Shown: positions 23,311 through 35,211 of the stretch, one piece after another
Position numbering within the stretch: position 1 is the stretch's first letter
How the letters are laid out: every line of letters begins with the position of its first letter
From: Parelaphostrongylus tenuis
Taxonomy: Eukaryota > Nematoda > Chromadorea > Rhabditida > Metastrongylidae
Assembly: GCA_019055375.1 (NCBI GenBank)
Contig: JAHQIW010007087.1
Span: forward strand, 186,001 to 250,000
Direction of reading: 5' to 3'
Length of the DNA stretch: 64,000 nucleotides
Translations under genes and position numbers: made by a program
The notes under the pieces: generated by a model
What the model was told of the DNA's origin: nothing
The model's input: only the letters and a program-made list of their open reading frames with translations
The model's database searches: none

Positions 23311-23429
23311 TTGGACTTCACAATAGTTTTTTAAGAATCAAACCTCTTCTATCGACCGCCTTTTATAGACCCGCTTAAAAAGACATAGTCTGATAAGGAT
23401 ATTACATGTTTTGAGCTGATAGATCTAGT

Positions 23430-23478
23430 GGTATACAGGCGCCTGTTTCGTTCTATTGGGATTCATCAGATCAGTACC
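23430..23478 (-). ncRNA. Hammerhead ribozyme-like motif D
   Basis: Minus strand: GGTA, a short insertion, CTGATGA (perfect core), a weak stem II (ATCC…GAAC), GAAA, CAGGCGCCTG, TA, TACC. Stem I GGTA/TACC and the UA cleavage step are intact. Stem II has decayed. Confidence 0.55.
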
Positions 23479-23571
23479 ACCCCCTCCCCAAGTAAACAAC
23501 CTTTCATACTCGGCGTCAATTCCTTTAGAGGATTATTTGACCTTCGGGGATTGACTGAACCGATTGAGGGT

Positions 23572-23615
23572 GGTACTGATAAGTGCCAATAGGACGAAAC
23601 AGGCGCCTGCATACC
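23572..23615 (+). ncRNA. Hammerhead ribozyme-like motif C
   Basis: GGTA, CTGATAA (G8 changed to A), GTGCC-AATA-GGAC stem II with one bulge, GAAA, CAGGCGCCTG, CA, TACC. Combining copies A-D position by position gives a consensus with an intact core: CTGATGA, GTCC/GGAC, GAAA, CAGG/CCTG, TA. Confidence 0.55.
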
Positions 23616-24029
23616 AGTAGACCTATCAGCTCAAAGCATGTAATATTCTTATCAGGATTCCAAGAATTATACAGTGCAATTTCGTCTTTAGAGTCACCTT
23701 TAGACGTATTTGTAGTAAAAAGGACACTAAGCTCTTCTGAAGTCACTGTTTTTCCGGAAAGCAACCGAGCAGAACTTCTCACCCTTTATCTACGGCCACA
23801 ACAAAACCTTTTACTGAGTATGTTTATTTAGGCATAGTATTTTTCTAAGCATACCTATTGGAATCAGTTATGAGGACCAAGAGGTCTTTGATGTAATGTT
23901 GATCCTCTAAAACTACGTGCATGTGGTCACATTAAAGTTACTTGAAATGATGAGAACTGGATAGGGTGGAGCAAATTGTCTCGAAGGCATTAGACTGAAA
24001 AAACATACGTGAAGCAAAATAATTATTGA

Positions 24030-24200
24030 GAATTATCGATGAGGGGTGGCAATGCATGCAGTATGCAGCATCATTTTGCCAAATTATCCATTCTCTTGCA
24101 ATTCTACATCACTTTGATGACTTCTGGCCGTTGTGAGGAATGAGAAGATATGTAAACTGAAGAATTTATGTCGTAGTATTTGATTTCAAGAGTATAAAAT
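24030..24200 (+). repeat. Interspersed repeat (copy 2 of 3, see 9420-9600)
   Basis: Contains caatgcatgcagtatgcagc and the following attctc…cactttgatgacttctgg blocks in the same order as the other copies. Confidence 0.5.
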
Positions 24201-24270
24201 AAAAATTCAGGTCAAATTTGACATTTTCTTTTGTGGTTATATTAAATAAATATAAATCGGCGAAAATAAG

Positions 24271-24415
24271 AATGTCCAGTAATAGTTCAAAATACGACCA
24301 TTTCAAGGCATTTATGTTTTCCCTTCAAAAGCGTGATGAAGACGAGTTAGTGATGTTTCTACTATCAGGTAGCCTTATTGTAGTTTCTTCTAACATATTA
24401 ACATTTGCTGATGGT
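24271..24415 (+). CDS. Possible first exon of an unassigned gene
   Basis: From an ATG at about 24271 the frame reads MSSNSSKYDHFKAFMFSLQK and continues hydrophilic to GATG|GTAAGA, a good donor near 24414; CTATCAG|GTAGCC is an alternative donor nearer 24366. I do not recognise the protein, and no matching downstream exon was found. It could be chance. Confidence 0.25.
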
Positions 24416-24419
24416 AAGA

Positions 24420-26320
24420 CCTCCCTTAGTGGCATTAATAATCTAAACTTTACTGGTAAGCTACCACAATTTCATCGGTGCGCGCCCCGCCCACTCGGTA
24501 ATCGCGTCGCGTGCCAGGAGAATTACCTAAGCGGAAGCTAAAGGGTAAACATTTTCCACAACACCATCCTAACCAAAGCAACAACTTCGTCATGGTTGAA
24601 GAGTGCCCCCATTTCTCGAATTGCGACGCTACAAGGTGGAAGTTTACCCAAAGTGTCCCATAAACGGAAAACTTAACGTACAGAGCACGAAGAGTTTCCT
24701 GTGGCTAGCTTCATTGCATAAATAGTAAGGAGAAAATATAATGCAACACGAGTATTTCTCATGCCCTCGAGCGAACAGAGCTTGTTATTTGGTGTACAAT
24801 AGGAGTGAACAAAGATTGCTTATCTGCGTGTTCAAGCTACTCGACAATTACCAAAATGAAGGCTTATATTTAGGCAACCTAGTAATGCGATACTTTACGT
24901 CCTTTAGAAAGTATGTTTCTGTAGATGCAACCACGAACCAAAAGCTGTTTCTTACTATTTCCTACTTGTACGTTGTGTACAAATCCACTGATACTTGGAA
25001 AAAAGGCGGCACTAAAAAGTTGAGAGACATTTGTTTGATCGATGAAAATGTCAATAATAGGAGTTGATCGAATATCCAATGAACCTCGATAAAAATTTTC
25101 TGGTTTTCAAAAGTTTGGAAAATATAGTAATCAGCACATTTCAAAAAATGTACTTACTTTTTCCGCACAGTTACTTTCTATCTTAGTATTAATTTATTGA
25201 AATTGTTGAAAGCTTCCTATCCGTTCTTAGCAACCGAAATGTCACAGAATTCACTTCAAGAAATGTTCGCTGTTTTTAACAATGACCATAGTAGATAAGC
25301 GAAGAATAAAGCTTTCACTAGCGAATGGAACTTACTGACTGGAAAAACCGCTTTTTTGGATAATTTTTGAGCTCTGCAGTAGGGGTAGAGTTCTACTGCT
25401 TTCACTAGTGCTTGATGAACGCCTAATTTTCAATAAGGATCGATTTCTCTAATAGCGTCGATTGAAATATTATACTGAAACACACTATATCAAAATGCCT
25501 TAAGAGCTACTCGACATAAAAACTACGTTGCAGATCATCCTATTTCGACTATGACTTGATACAACTCTTTCAAGGATTAACCTGCTGTACATTCTAATAC
25601 AAAAGTCTTCCTATTATTACTTCTACGTTCAAGTGCATTCTATAACCTCTGCCAATTCATAAATAACTGAACCGTCTCAGTTGGTGAGAAAACTGGATAC
25701 TGGTGAAGAAAGAATCTGTTGTGAAATTAGCGGAAGCAACCATAGACAACTATCCACAGCTCATACCCGCAGACAGTGTTCATTCGTAGTTCTTGGAGAC
25801 ACCCTGGGTGTGCAATAGCAACAACACGATAGAGACTAGCACGCGCCACTGGAAAGAGTGAAATGCGTGTTCGAAATCCGCGCGACGTCCAAAGTTTTGC
25901 ACAGCAATCAACATTATTGAACATGGAAGAGACTTATCAAGAAACGATACAGGAAAGGATCTGTAGAAGCCTATAACCTCTGAATAGTGTTCCTCCGCCT
26001 ATATCTCCAACCAGAGCAGAAAATGTTTACTGCCATTGTTTTGTAAACAAAGAGCGAGAGCAATCAATGTTGCAGCGTAGAATTGCATCATAGTAGTCAG
26101 AATCTGCTATTAAAGTAGTAACAGAACTGTTAGAAATGTTCATTATATTACAATGATGATAGAAAACTGGACTCTTTCCACATAAAAAACTTTGGAACTT
26201 GATCCAGAGATCTAAGGCAGTAATAAAGAAAAACAATTGCCTGATCAACTTATTTGACAGTGGAGAATGAAGCTCCACGGCATATTTGTTAGGAAGCGTT
26301 AAGTACCGCACATACCCAGA
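24420..26320. other. No gene established
   Basis: Contains a GC-richer patch (24.48-24.70 kb) and hydrophilic plus-strand frames near 25.70-25.77 kb, but no exon that could be joined in phase. Faint ~170-bp-family similarity around 25.2-25.4 kb. Confidence 0.3.
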
Positions 26321-26321
26321 A

Positions 26322-26834
26322 TATTAGGTCTTCTCATAAGTTTTATCACAAGAGGAATTATCAACAAATTTATTAACCACAAGTAATCCAAATTACTCAA
26401 CGACACTACTTTAAGTTGTGCTATCAGCCTGAACACATTCCTGCCACCCTCCTCAATAGTCACAGTCGGATCCTTTTCAGTTGCTCGCTCGACCAGCTTC
26501 GCGTGAGGGTCTGGAGCGCAGCTGGTTTTGAAGTTGGTGTTGCCGGCTCGAAACTCAGCAAAGAACCGAAACTCTGTTCATCTCGACACAAATCCTTGAG
26601 CCTTTCCACGATGATATTCTCGTAGGCGATTATGGACAAAGTTAGTACCAAAAGAAAGCTCAGAAAATTCTGCACAAAGCGTTGTTGAATTGTTGCCTGA
26701 CATATGGCAGAAATCTCTTCAGGCTAATGGCACATACTCTGATTAGTGTTTTCAAGCAATCTAACTCCTTCTGGATAATGCCATTGGTACCTATTGCTTT
26801 GATGGCAAAACTTATGAGAAGACCTAATATTTCG
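26322..26834. mobile_element. MITE with 22-bp terminal inverted repeats (mariner-type)
   Basis: Left end ttaggtcttctcataagtt and right end aacttatgagaagacctaa are exact inverses, flanked by TA. The same end sequence, diverged, terminates the elements at 46.6-47.2 and 54.09-54.3 kb. No transposase is encoded. Confidence 0.7.
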
Positions 26835-26982
26835 CAAATATAGTCTGTACATTCAAGAACAAAATCGAATTGAAACCTCAGACCGTTCTAGCTTGAAAGA
26901 TTAACGAATAAATTTTGAAAGATGAACACTTATTGAAACGGCCGTTAAATCAACATGAATACTTCAACTGTCCAGTTGCTCA

Positions 26983-27001
26983 TTATATATATATATATAT
27001 G

Positions 27002-27077
<76 letters not shown>
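26983..27077. repeat. (TA)n microsatellite
   Basis: Near-pure TA dinucleotide run of about 90 bp with one TG interruption. Confidence 0.95.
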
Positions 27078-27078
<1 letters not shown>

Positions 27079-27360
27079 ATCACACTATGCGCACAGCAAC
27101 GTCAGTATAAACACTGCAAAAGAGAAAATGACTAGCTGTGCTGTGACGGATTTTTTCTCAAAAAGAAATCCAATTACATTCGCTGTCTTTTGTAAAGGTG
27201 AAAGTCAGTCACAAGTGAAGTAGTGAAGAACGCCAATATGGTGCAATCACAGAAAACGGGATGATTGGGACGGGAACAAACGGTCAGATTGAGAGACGTA
27301 TGCGAATGTGGGTGAGAGTAGAAACTTGACCGCCGAACGAGTTTCAAAGCCTTTCATTGC

Positions 27361-27566
27361 ATGCTGCATCGCTTGGACAACGTCGGATATGCTGGACGAT
27401 CAACGTTGATCAGCGATGTGAAACATGATCTATACTACATAATACGAAACCACAATATGAGCACAGCAACGTCAACATTAATAATAGAAAAGATAGAGCT
27501 TATGGCGGAGAATTTCCCAAAGATGATATACCATGTATCAGACTCCATTAACGTTTGCGCGACGAC
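27361..27566 (+). CDS. Possible exon of an unassigned gene
   Basis: The open frame (…STLISDVKHDLYYIIRNHNM… …ENFPKMIYHVSDSINVCAT) ends at a textbook donor, GACGAC|GTAAGT. The start is uncertain; a TTTCAAAG acceptor lies near 27347. No family was recognised. A short segment (gcacagcaacgtca) is also found at 27.09 kb, so repeat origin is possible. Confidence 0.3.
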
Positions 27567-27875
27567 GTAAGTTATGTGGTATGATAGTACAACATGGAGT
27601 TATGTGACGAGAAAATACGGGCAGCTTCCAAATCTTAAATCAGCGAATCCCAATTTATATCGAACTTCATAGAATGCAATGGATTTTTCACAATTCAAAG
27701 ATTGCTACCTAAGAGGAACATGCCCATCGTTGCAAGAATATTTATTCATCTAAGCTCGTGTTTTGAACACACGAAATTTCGACCGCATTTTCACGATGGT
27801 GTCTCAAAGTACTAATGTGTCGATGGTTATAGCATTTCGACTCAATACGAGTAAAAAAAGTAATTTACTTCTTAC

Positions 27876-28058
27876 TCTTCTAGATGACCTGATTCTAGAT
27901 CTCTCACGTAATGCGGATTTCGGCACTTTTTGCATTTGATTTGTTTCCTCGCATTCACCATCGACAAAACCTTCTGAACTTTCTTGGGTGCTGATTTCCC
28001 GCTCCTTTGGATTTGGTATCAGTTCTTGATAGCGGCGTAGTGAAAGCCTTGGCTCACA
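27876..28058 (-). CDS. Possible internal exon of an unassigned gene
   Basis: Between an acceptor (CCCGAACAG) and a strong donor (AGAAGA|GTAAGA) a 61-codon frame, phase 0 at both ends, encodes a hydrophilic, probably disordered segment including LSLRRYQELIPNPKEREIS and SALRERSRIRSSRR. Codon use looks coding. No homologue was recognised and no neighbouring exon could be joined. Confidence 0.35.
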
Positions 28059-28910
28059 CTGTTCGGGGTTAGTTTAGCGCCAAGGTGGGCTTAGCGGTCT
28101 AAGTAGTGAACCACATCCATTACCATTGTGCTGCTACTCACTCTTTACTATTTCTCAACGGAAGGATAATTTTGGCACAATTTTTGTGGTTGAATAAGAA
28201 TCGCGTTTGTTCTAGTCTATGTACACAGCATGTCATTGTTGATAGTTAACCTCGCCTAGGCCATAACACATTTTAAGAGGTTTTCCTTTGAAAGTGGTAC
28301 TTCATTTTGGACAAACTTGTGATACGAGATCAATTTCTGCTGACATGTTCAACAAATGGAGAATATTAGAATTCAAAATCATCACCAATCAAGGATAAAA
28401 ATAACACTTAGTCTAAACCAACACTTCCTTTTCTGCAAAGACTATGCGTATAATGCAGATTTAGCTATCGAAGTATATTTCTGAAATTGTCATGATGAAC
28501 TACTGCACTGTACATATGGTCATTCAAAATTTTAGAATTATGGTGACGTTAACATTTTCGAGCTGGTCAGTTTTCTATGAGGCGGCGCGGATCGTCAAGT
28601 TTCTTAAGATGTAACGATTTTCACAGAGGTGCGACTTCGTGGTTATTCTGAAGGTCATTTTTCATAGGACAAAGTAGCCAGTATATGACCTCTAGGGAAA
28701 TGAAACGTAAAAAAACATCCTTATTTAAATTGACCTAATGACACGGGGCGGGTTCACACGACACCTTGCACAAAGAATATAGGCAGCTCTCAGACTAGAT
28801 AACATAGTGAGTGGTTTTCCTAAATCATATTTCGCTTACTAACGCTATAGATTTCCATTTTTTCTATAATAATTCTTACACTACATGAACAACGTTACAA
28901 TAAATAATAA

Positions 28911-28946
28911 GGCTCTGAAGAGGGTGTACTCGCCGAAAGGTCAGCC
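28911..28946 (+). ncRNA. Hammerhead ribozyme-like motif (Penelope type)
   Basis: GGCT, CTGAAGA, stem II GGGTG-TAC-TCGCC (first G extra), GAAA, GGTC, AGCC. Core residues and stem I (GGCT/AGCC) are intact; the ACGT of stem III is changed to AGGT. Confidence 0.55.
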
Positions 28947-29284
28947 ATCAATATTTAAGAAGATTCACCGATCGTCGAGAAGGACAATCGATCGAGTAGG
29001 TGATACCAACCTTGCAAAAGCTCAAAATAAAGATTAGTTTTGAACTATTCTTTTCTTCATGTCACTATTATATTATTAACGTACCAATGTCCAGGGAAAG
29101 TCGGTTTTTTGAGTCTACGGAAATGGTTTTATTCCTTATTCCTTATGCCTTATTTTGACTAACAGATTTTTTTCTGTACTTATAAATCAGCTGACTTATC
29201 CAATGCAAATCTTCCATCACAGCTCGTTCAGAGACAAGCATGTTCTTAATAATTTTGCACTTTTTATTTCTAATTTCTGGAAAG

Positions 29285-29535
29285 AGATTATTGATGAAGA
29301 GGATGTGCTGACTAGAGAGAGTGGCCGGTGAAGAGACGCAGAAATATTCTCTTATCCATTATTTACTGGTATCAAATGCAGTGTGTAGCATCATTTTTGA
29401 CAAGCGATTCGTTGTTCTCTAATATTGAATCACTGCGATGACTTTCAGGCTTTTTACGGAATGAGAGAATATCAAAATCACAAGCTAACATCGTAATACT
29501 TCCAGCAGAGCATATTCAAGTCCATTAAATGGTGA
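29285..29535 (+). repeat. Interspersed repeat (copy 3 of 3, see 9420-9600)
   Basis: atgcagtgtgtagcatcattt followed by attcgttgttctctaa and cactgcgatgactttc, in the same order as the copies at 9.4 and 24.0 kb. Confidence 0.5.
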
Positions 29536-29539
29536 CAGC

Positions 29540-30590
29540 ATATGATTGTATGGTGCAACGACTGTTTTTCTTTCCACACTCAGGAGCTGAATATAAACCA
29601 ACAATATGGTATAGTGTATAGAAGAACGCGGAGCAACACAGAATAAGGATATCGCAAAGCAGCCAACTCAAAGCACAAAAATCGGGCGCAGCTTTTAGAT
29701 TGCAGAACACTGTGGCCGATGAGACCCACATGGGGCTCATGAAGACTCGGGCAAAAAATCGTACACCGTTCCATGCGCTGCCTCGTTGAATTTGGCGGCG
29801 TCACGGATGTGCTAATAGATGAAATACGGAATGCGTTTATTGTTACCAAATTTTAGCAGCTGGTAGTCCCCAGATGTTCTTTATTAAAGGTTAATAGAAT
29901 GGTAAGAGGAGAGTTGATAAAGTACTGTGTGCTATTTTGTCAATTCCTGTAAGATGCCTCAAATATCCGTTTTTTTTTGTGAATGGTGGAATTGAGTGAA
30001 TACATATTTAGTCCGTAAAATACGTTGCGACGGTCCATTAATGTATTAAATGTGCTTGTGTAGTCCCACGATATTGTGGTATCAGTTAACCCACTCCGAA
30101 GATATGGATGGCCTGGGGAGCCTAGAGCGCGAGGCTGAATCAATGACCAAGTGTAATTTCAAGGCACCTCTATTCCGTTCATTGCATTTATGCAGTAACA
30201 TCGCTCTAATCTAAGAGTAACGCAAATTAGCAGGAACTTAGGGATTGATTAAGGCAAACTGTAATCAAATTGATTGAGTGAAAGAAATCATCAACATTAT
30301 TCGACTGCTTTTGGAACCTCGTTTCAAACTTTGATATATCGACAAAGCTGATTTCACCCCTTTCCGGGATTTATTACGTCAGTGGCTTATGTACGTTTCG
30401 GCGATCTCACTGGCCTCGTCATCATCTTCAATCGCGAAAGATGCTCTGGAATTATTGTACTTTCTACTTCTATAGAATTGACGTGCTACATCTATGACAA
30501 ACATGCTTGCAAATGTTGTAAGGATATCACTGAAGAAAGTACGATAAAGCTAATGGTTCTTTCCCCCTATCCACATCTATTTGCGGCCCC
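29540..30590. other. No gene established
   Basis: Two overlapping minus-strand frames (29.53-29.85 kb) encode hydrophobic stretches that could be membrane segments, but two overlapping hydrophobic frames argue for compositional chance. Confidence 0.3.
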
Positions 30591-30594
30591 TTGA

Positions 30595-31290
30595 GAAACA
30601 CTAGTTTTTCGCTTTCTTTTGGAACATTAGAAGTCGTTCGATAGCATAAATCTCAAGAATTGCAACAGTGTACTTGGTTTCAAGAAAAATCGTTCTTTTA
30701 CGATCAAGTAGTGAAAATAAAATTATCCTTCACACTCGAACAGTTTTCGCTGGACACAGTTTTCTTACAGATCTTAATAACCGTTTGATAGTAAAATCTC
30801 GACGATTTCAATTGTATGCTTGGTTTTTGAGAAGGACTTCTTATTGCGTTGTTGCTGCGAGGATAAGATTGAGTTTTGCAGTGGATGCACACTCGTTGTC
30901 GCCGGGTTTGCGTAATGTTCCGAAAGCGCGGTGACTTGAATGATGCGAAATCTCGTCCACATACCGCAACATAGAATGCGCGCCGCTTGTGAAATGCAGC
31001 TTTATTCTCTGTGTTACAGCGAATCAAAAATTTTTCCGAAAAGCTAAGTATGGTATGAAAATCACTGTTATAAATATATCGAATGATCATCAAAAGTCTA
31101 CAGAAAGAACTTTGCCCAGCAAGAAATGCCCGAGTGTGAAACTCAATTTTATTTTTACAATTACAGCAGAGGGAGCAGGTTGTTTTCAAAACAAACCATA
31201 TCTTTAGAATTCTCTATTTCTAAGCTATTGAATGACTATTAACACCCCAAAGAAGGCAAAAAAAGCGCTTTTTCCATGGGGCGGGAAATG
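30595..31290. repeat. Array of the ~170-bp interspersed repeat family, inverted halves
   Basis: Units on the plus strand (30.60-30.95 kb) and inverted units (30.96-31.25 kb) share the blocks aataaaatt, cttcacactcgaac, gctggac and tatgcttggtttttga. The 161-residue minus-strand ORF is repeat translation. Confidence 0.55.
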
Positions 31291-31299
31291 GGTGCGGAT

Positions 31300-32300
31300 A
31301 GGCGAAAAGATCTGTCATTTTTAGTAGGAACTATGTTTACTCTAAGACCCCGAATTTTTTAAAGAAAGAACGACACTTACGAACAGCTCATATATCAAAG
31401 TTTTGTCAAAGATCTATTGGCTATCTTATATATCTTTTCATGTTTCAATCATATTTATCTTTACTTTATTATGTCAACAAAGACTTATCGTTTTACATAG
31501 CCACAAGTACACAGATCGTCGCATAATCGATTACATTATTATTTTGTACTTATGAAATCAGATATTGCAACACAAGTGTTTTAGTTTTGATATCCCCTTA
31601 TTTCATATAATATTGAAAAGAACACTTTTTTGTTATTCGGTCCCAGTTATTGCGCTCTTGCGCTCGTATAAAAGTCATTTTTCAGTGGTTTTTTAAGTCT
31701 GACTAGTCATTTGATCGCTTACAAAAGTCGTTGTAGTGATTGAAAATCACGAAACAGTAAACGGTTTCTCAAAATTGACACTGCGTATGCATGCGATGCC
31801 AACTCATCAACAACTTTCAGCAACCCTTTTGATGATTAGTGTACTTCTAAAGTTAAGATCTACAACAGTTCTAAAAAGGACTTTGCTCTGTTGTTCTTGT
31901 AGGGTATTAACATTTTACACATACTCTTATTTTAGAATATGAACATTGTTTATTATGGCAATTTTGGCACCGAATAAGCGAACTGATTCTACTTAACTAA
32001 CTTAATTCAAACTGAATGTGCTCGTTCTTCTGTATCTCGTCCAGTTCGCGCCGATAATTTTTATTCCTACGCCAATATCGTGGCAGTCACTTAAACGAAC
32101 CGGATTCAGAAACATAAGCTTGGAAAACTCTTAAGCGTTCCGTATAATTGCTAAAAATCCAAAAATGAGCCTGCAGGAAGAATTCGTCAGCATTGCTTGA
32201 AATATGGCGCTTTTTCTCCGTCCGATCTTTTGACTTATTGTAGGCGATTCCAAAGGCAGCGATAACTCACCGATTCATACAAACGTCTATTATATCATAC
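31300..32300. other. No gene recognised
   Basis: AT-rich, only short ORFs. Confidence 0.3.
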
Positions 32301-32307
32301 GCCAAGA

Positions 32308-32340
32308 TTCTGAAGAATGCGAAGCCTCCTAAACGTTAGC
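32308..32340 (+). ncRNA. Decayed hammerhead-like motif (Penelope type)
   Basis: TTCTGAAGAATGCGAAGCCTCC followed by TAAACGTTAGCC: the core CTGAAGA is retained, GAAA is changed to TAAA and stem II is broken. Recognised only by comparison with the intact copies. Confidence 0.35.
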
Positions 32341-32429
32341 CACTGACCCCAATTAACTGCTCTTGCTATTACTACTATACATCCCAATTGCGATTATCAA
32401 TGGTGAGTACTTCATCGTTAGTTAGCACG

Positions 32430-33040
32430 GAATGGAGAAACGATCCTTTTCGCTGGACAACAACTTTTTCAAAAGAGTGTTAGTGGTCATTCGAAAGCTT
32501 GAACTTCTGGCTACTGCGCCACGTAGCCATTTTTTGAAAAAGTCTTTTTATAAAGCTTCAGCAAAAGGAAAGCTTCGTGTGTCACATGCGCCTATATCTC
32601 GCAGGACAGAGCTGTTCCTTTAGACTATTAGTAATCATTCGTAGAGTAAGATTCAGCAATCACAAAGCTGCGCTTATTTTCTAGATAGACCGTTTCTCTG
32701 CTGGCTAATCTAGGGCTGGGGAGAGGCGCAAGGACTGCTCGCAGTTTTAACACGGCGATCGATCGATGGCGCTGATGCGCTACACATGTGAAGTGCGATT
32801 CTTGTCATTCAATTAGGAATTTTTTCTCAGCTTTAAAAAGAACTATAGATCATACGTATTACTCTTATACTACGAGATCTTCTTAACACGTTTACATGCT
32901 TTTCGTATATCCAGTTAAGTAAGAGTAAAGTTGCGCGGCTGATGCAAAGCATAGTTTTCTTTGAATTTTAGAGTGACATAAAAGGTTTTCTATTTAATAC
33001 GGCCACGTAGCGCAGTAGCCAGAAATTGAGCTTTTGAACG
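32430..33040 (+). repeat. Composite ~700-bp repeat (copy 2 of 3)
   Basis: Same block order as 7338-8050 and 45.06-45.77 kb: cgctggacaac, cattcgaaagcttgaac, gcgccacgtagcc, tgtcacatgcgc, ctagatagaccgtt, cgatcgatgg, acacatgtgaagtgcg. Confidence 0.55.
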
Positions 33041-33044
33041 AACT

Positions 33045-35205
33045 CTTATGAAAACTTCATGTTCAGCGAAAGAGATCGTATCTACATCCCTTGCTACCTA
33101 ACGGAAGTGAACTTAGTAACTGTTTTCCAAAATATAGATATATTAGCTAAGAATATCAGAATTTGTAGAAAGTCGCTTTTTGGGATAGATAAAATAGAAG
33201 AAAAAAATTCAATAACAGCTAAAAATTCGCACTTTTGGAAAGGACATGATTTTTCCATTGGAAAGTGTGGGATTTTCAGGAGGCACAGAGGTTTTCAAAA
33301 TTAGCCTCACAAAGGCCCCTTAGTGATATTCCATCACTTAGTGAAGATAATCTACCTCAGAACCATAATTAACCAGATTTGTATTCGTGTGCACACCAAT
33401 GTTCGCAAGTTGTCCGGAAAGGGTTAAGATATTTACTCCGAATTATGAGAACTTTGAAAGTGATGATATGAAAGCTTTTCTCAGCATCTGATTGAGCTCA
33501 ACAAGGAAATCCGAATGCTGTCGTTCAACATTATCGCATCAATAATTCTTTTCTTTGATATCTCCATTCTTAGTAAAGAACTTGTGATATGATTTTTGCA
33601 TTGATCTATTCTTGGAATCACTTCAACAGCAATTTCGCTACGACAAAGTCATACATGGGGGAAAGATCGGCAGCTAAGCGATTTCTACTCATCAATAATC
33701 GAAAAAAAGCCATCAACTGAACTCCACATAAATGCATAATTGTTTCGCAGAATGTGGTAATTTCCCTAACGTTGATATTCGGTGACTACTACGTTTTTAC
33801 TTGTGATTATTACAGTTCCAATTTAAACTTAGTCCCTTTCGAAATGTAATTTAGGATAAACTGCAAAAGTTTATAATATCCATGCAAAGACACATCTTAT
33901 CATTGTAAGAATGTTGGAATAAGAGCAAAAGTTGGAAGTTAAGGTAGCTCAAACTGGTGATGAAAAAAAAATCATACCTTGATAGCGGTTTAGCAAAGTT
34001 GTTTTACAAAAAGATTATGTCTTAACTCATCGAGTGCTTTGCTAAGGGGAAGTATGCGAGAGCCGACAATAATTACGTGTCCACTAGGAGTTCTCCACTG
34101 AAAATTGGACGCCGTCGTGAACATAAGTTAGGAATGAATTGATAATTGCTTCAGCTCTTTTTATCAATCCACTCCTGAATTTTTCTTAACTTTGAAGGGC
34201 CAGTGGAAATTCCTCTGCCTCTAGAAACACAACGTAAAAAAAACTTGCTTTGAGTGTGGTTTTCAGACCATACCGCTAAACCACTAGAAACTATGTAAGT
34301 TAGACAAATGCTGTTATAAGTATATCCTAAGTAATAATAACAGATACTTATCACCTTGAATGTTAGTAAGAAACACAGGAATTTATTGAAACAACAACAT
34401 GATGTTGAATGGAAATATTACTTGGCATGGACTAGGAATTCCGGAGGCTCTATCTTCTATTATTTGTAAGCTGCACAATCTTCTTGTGCAACAGACACGG
34501 AGTTGTTGACGGACGATTTATTCAGTGAAATATAGACATCACAATATGGACAGTTGCAATGGCCTAAGTTTGGGCGGTTTCACTTCCTTTAGAGCCTGGA
34601 AAAGTCAAATTAATGAATAAAACTTGAAACGTAAGTGCTGATTCGCACAGTAATCAGCTTTCATTAAATCCTCACCGTTTCATTGTTTAGTGGTCCACTA
34701 GTTTGCTATGTACACCATCCGCACCGAGTATAAAGAGCAAGCAATGTGTTTGTTTCAGATCCACAAAAATCGATCTGAGGTATGCCGCAAAATCACGTAT
34801 GATGACGAGGCACTCACCTCCTCTATTTATGCTTGGATTTTTAGTACAAAATCAAACCGCTTCAGGAATTTCGCGCTCTGAGAATCTACGTTACCGTGTT
34901 AGGTTTGTATTCCTATTTAAAGGTTATATGTAAACGGCCCCGTATCTCTGAATTAGAAAATCACGAGATTACTCGATCAATTCCAAGGTTGATGAATGGT
35001 CAATTCTAGAAATTGGTGAGTTCACAGCGCTCTTTTGACACCATACTACTCGTAATGAAAGAAATCATTAGTTTGTATTATGTACACTAATTGATATAGA
35101 GTTTGATTTGATTCAATTTAATTTAAATTTATTTCAAGAATTATGAATGAAAGATATGTTGTACCTGAATTTAATGACACTAACCTGAAAGACTCATTGA
35201 AGTTT
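33045..35205. other. Long stretch without a recognised gene
   Basis: Only short ORFs. A heavily decayed GAAACGTC-type repeat on the minus strand near 34566-34605 is the only recognisable piece. Confidence 0.35.
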
Positions 35206-35211
35206 CACGAG

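Larger units (their letters stand above)
23345..23665. mobile_element. Inverted pair of hammerhead-bearing repeats
   Basis: The left arm (23395-23480) is an inverted copy of the right arm (23570-23655) over about 85 bp (shared: attacatg, gagctgatag, accag/ctagtggta, caggcgcctg). The spacer contains cggcgtcaattcctt, also found upstream of motif B at 10.6 kb, so all four repeats share one ancestor. Confidence 0.6.

Noticed and set aside
29525..29849. Hydrophobic minus-strand frames that look like GPCR membrane segments
   Set aside because: Two overlapping frames are both hydrophobic, no conserved receptor motif is present, and no adjacent exons could be joined.
30704..31189. 161-codon minus-strand ORF
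   Set aside because: Lies fully within inverted units of the ~170-bp repeat family; similar frames are broken in other arrays.
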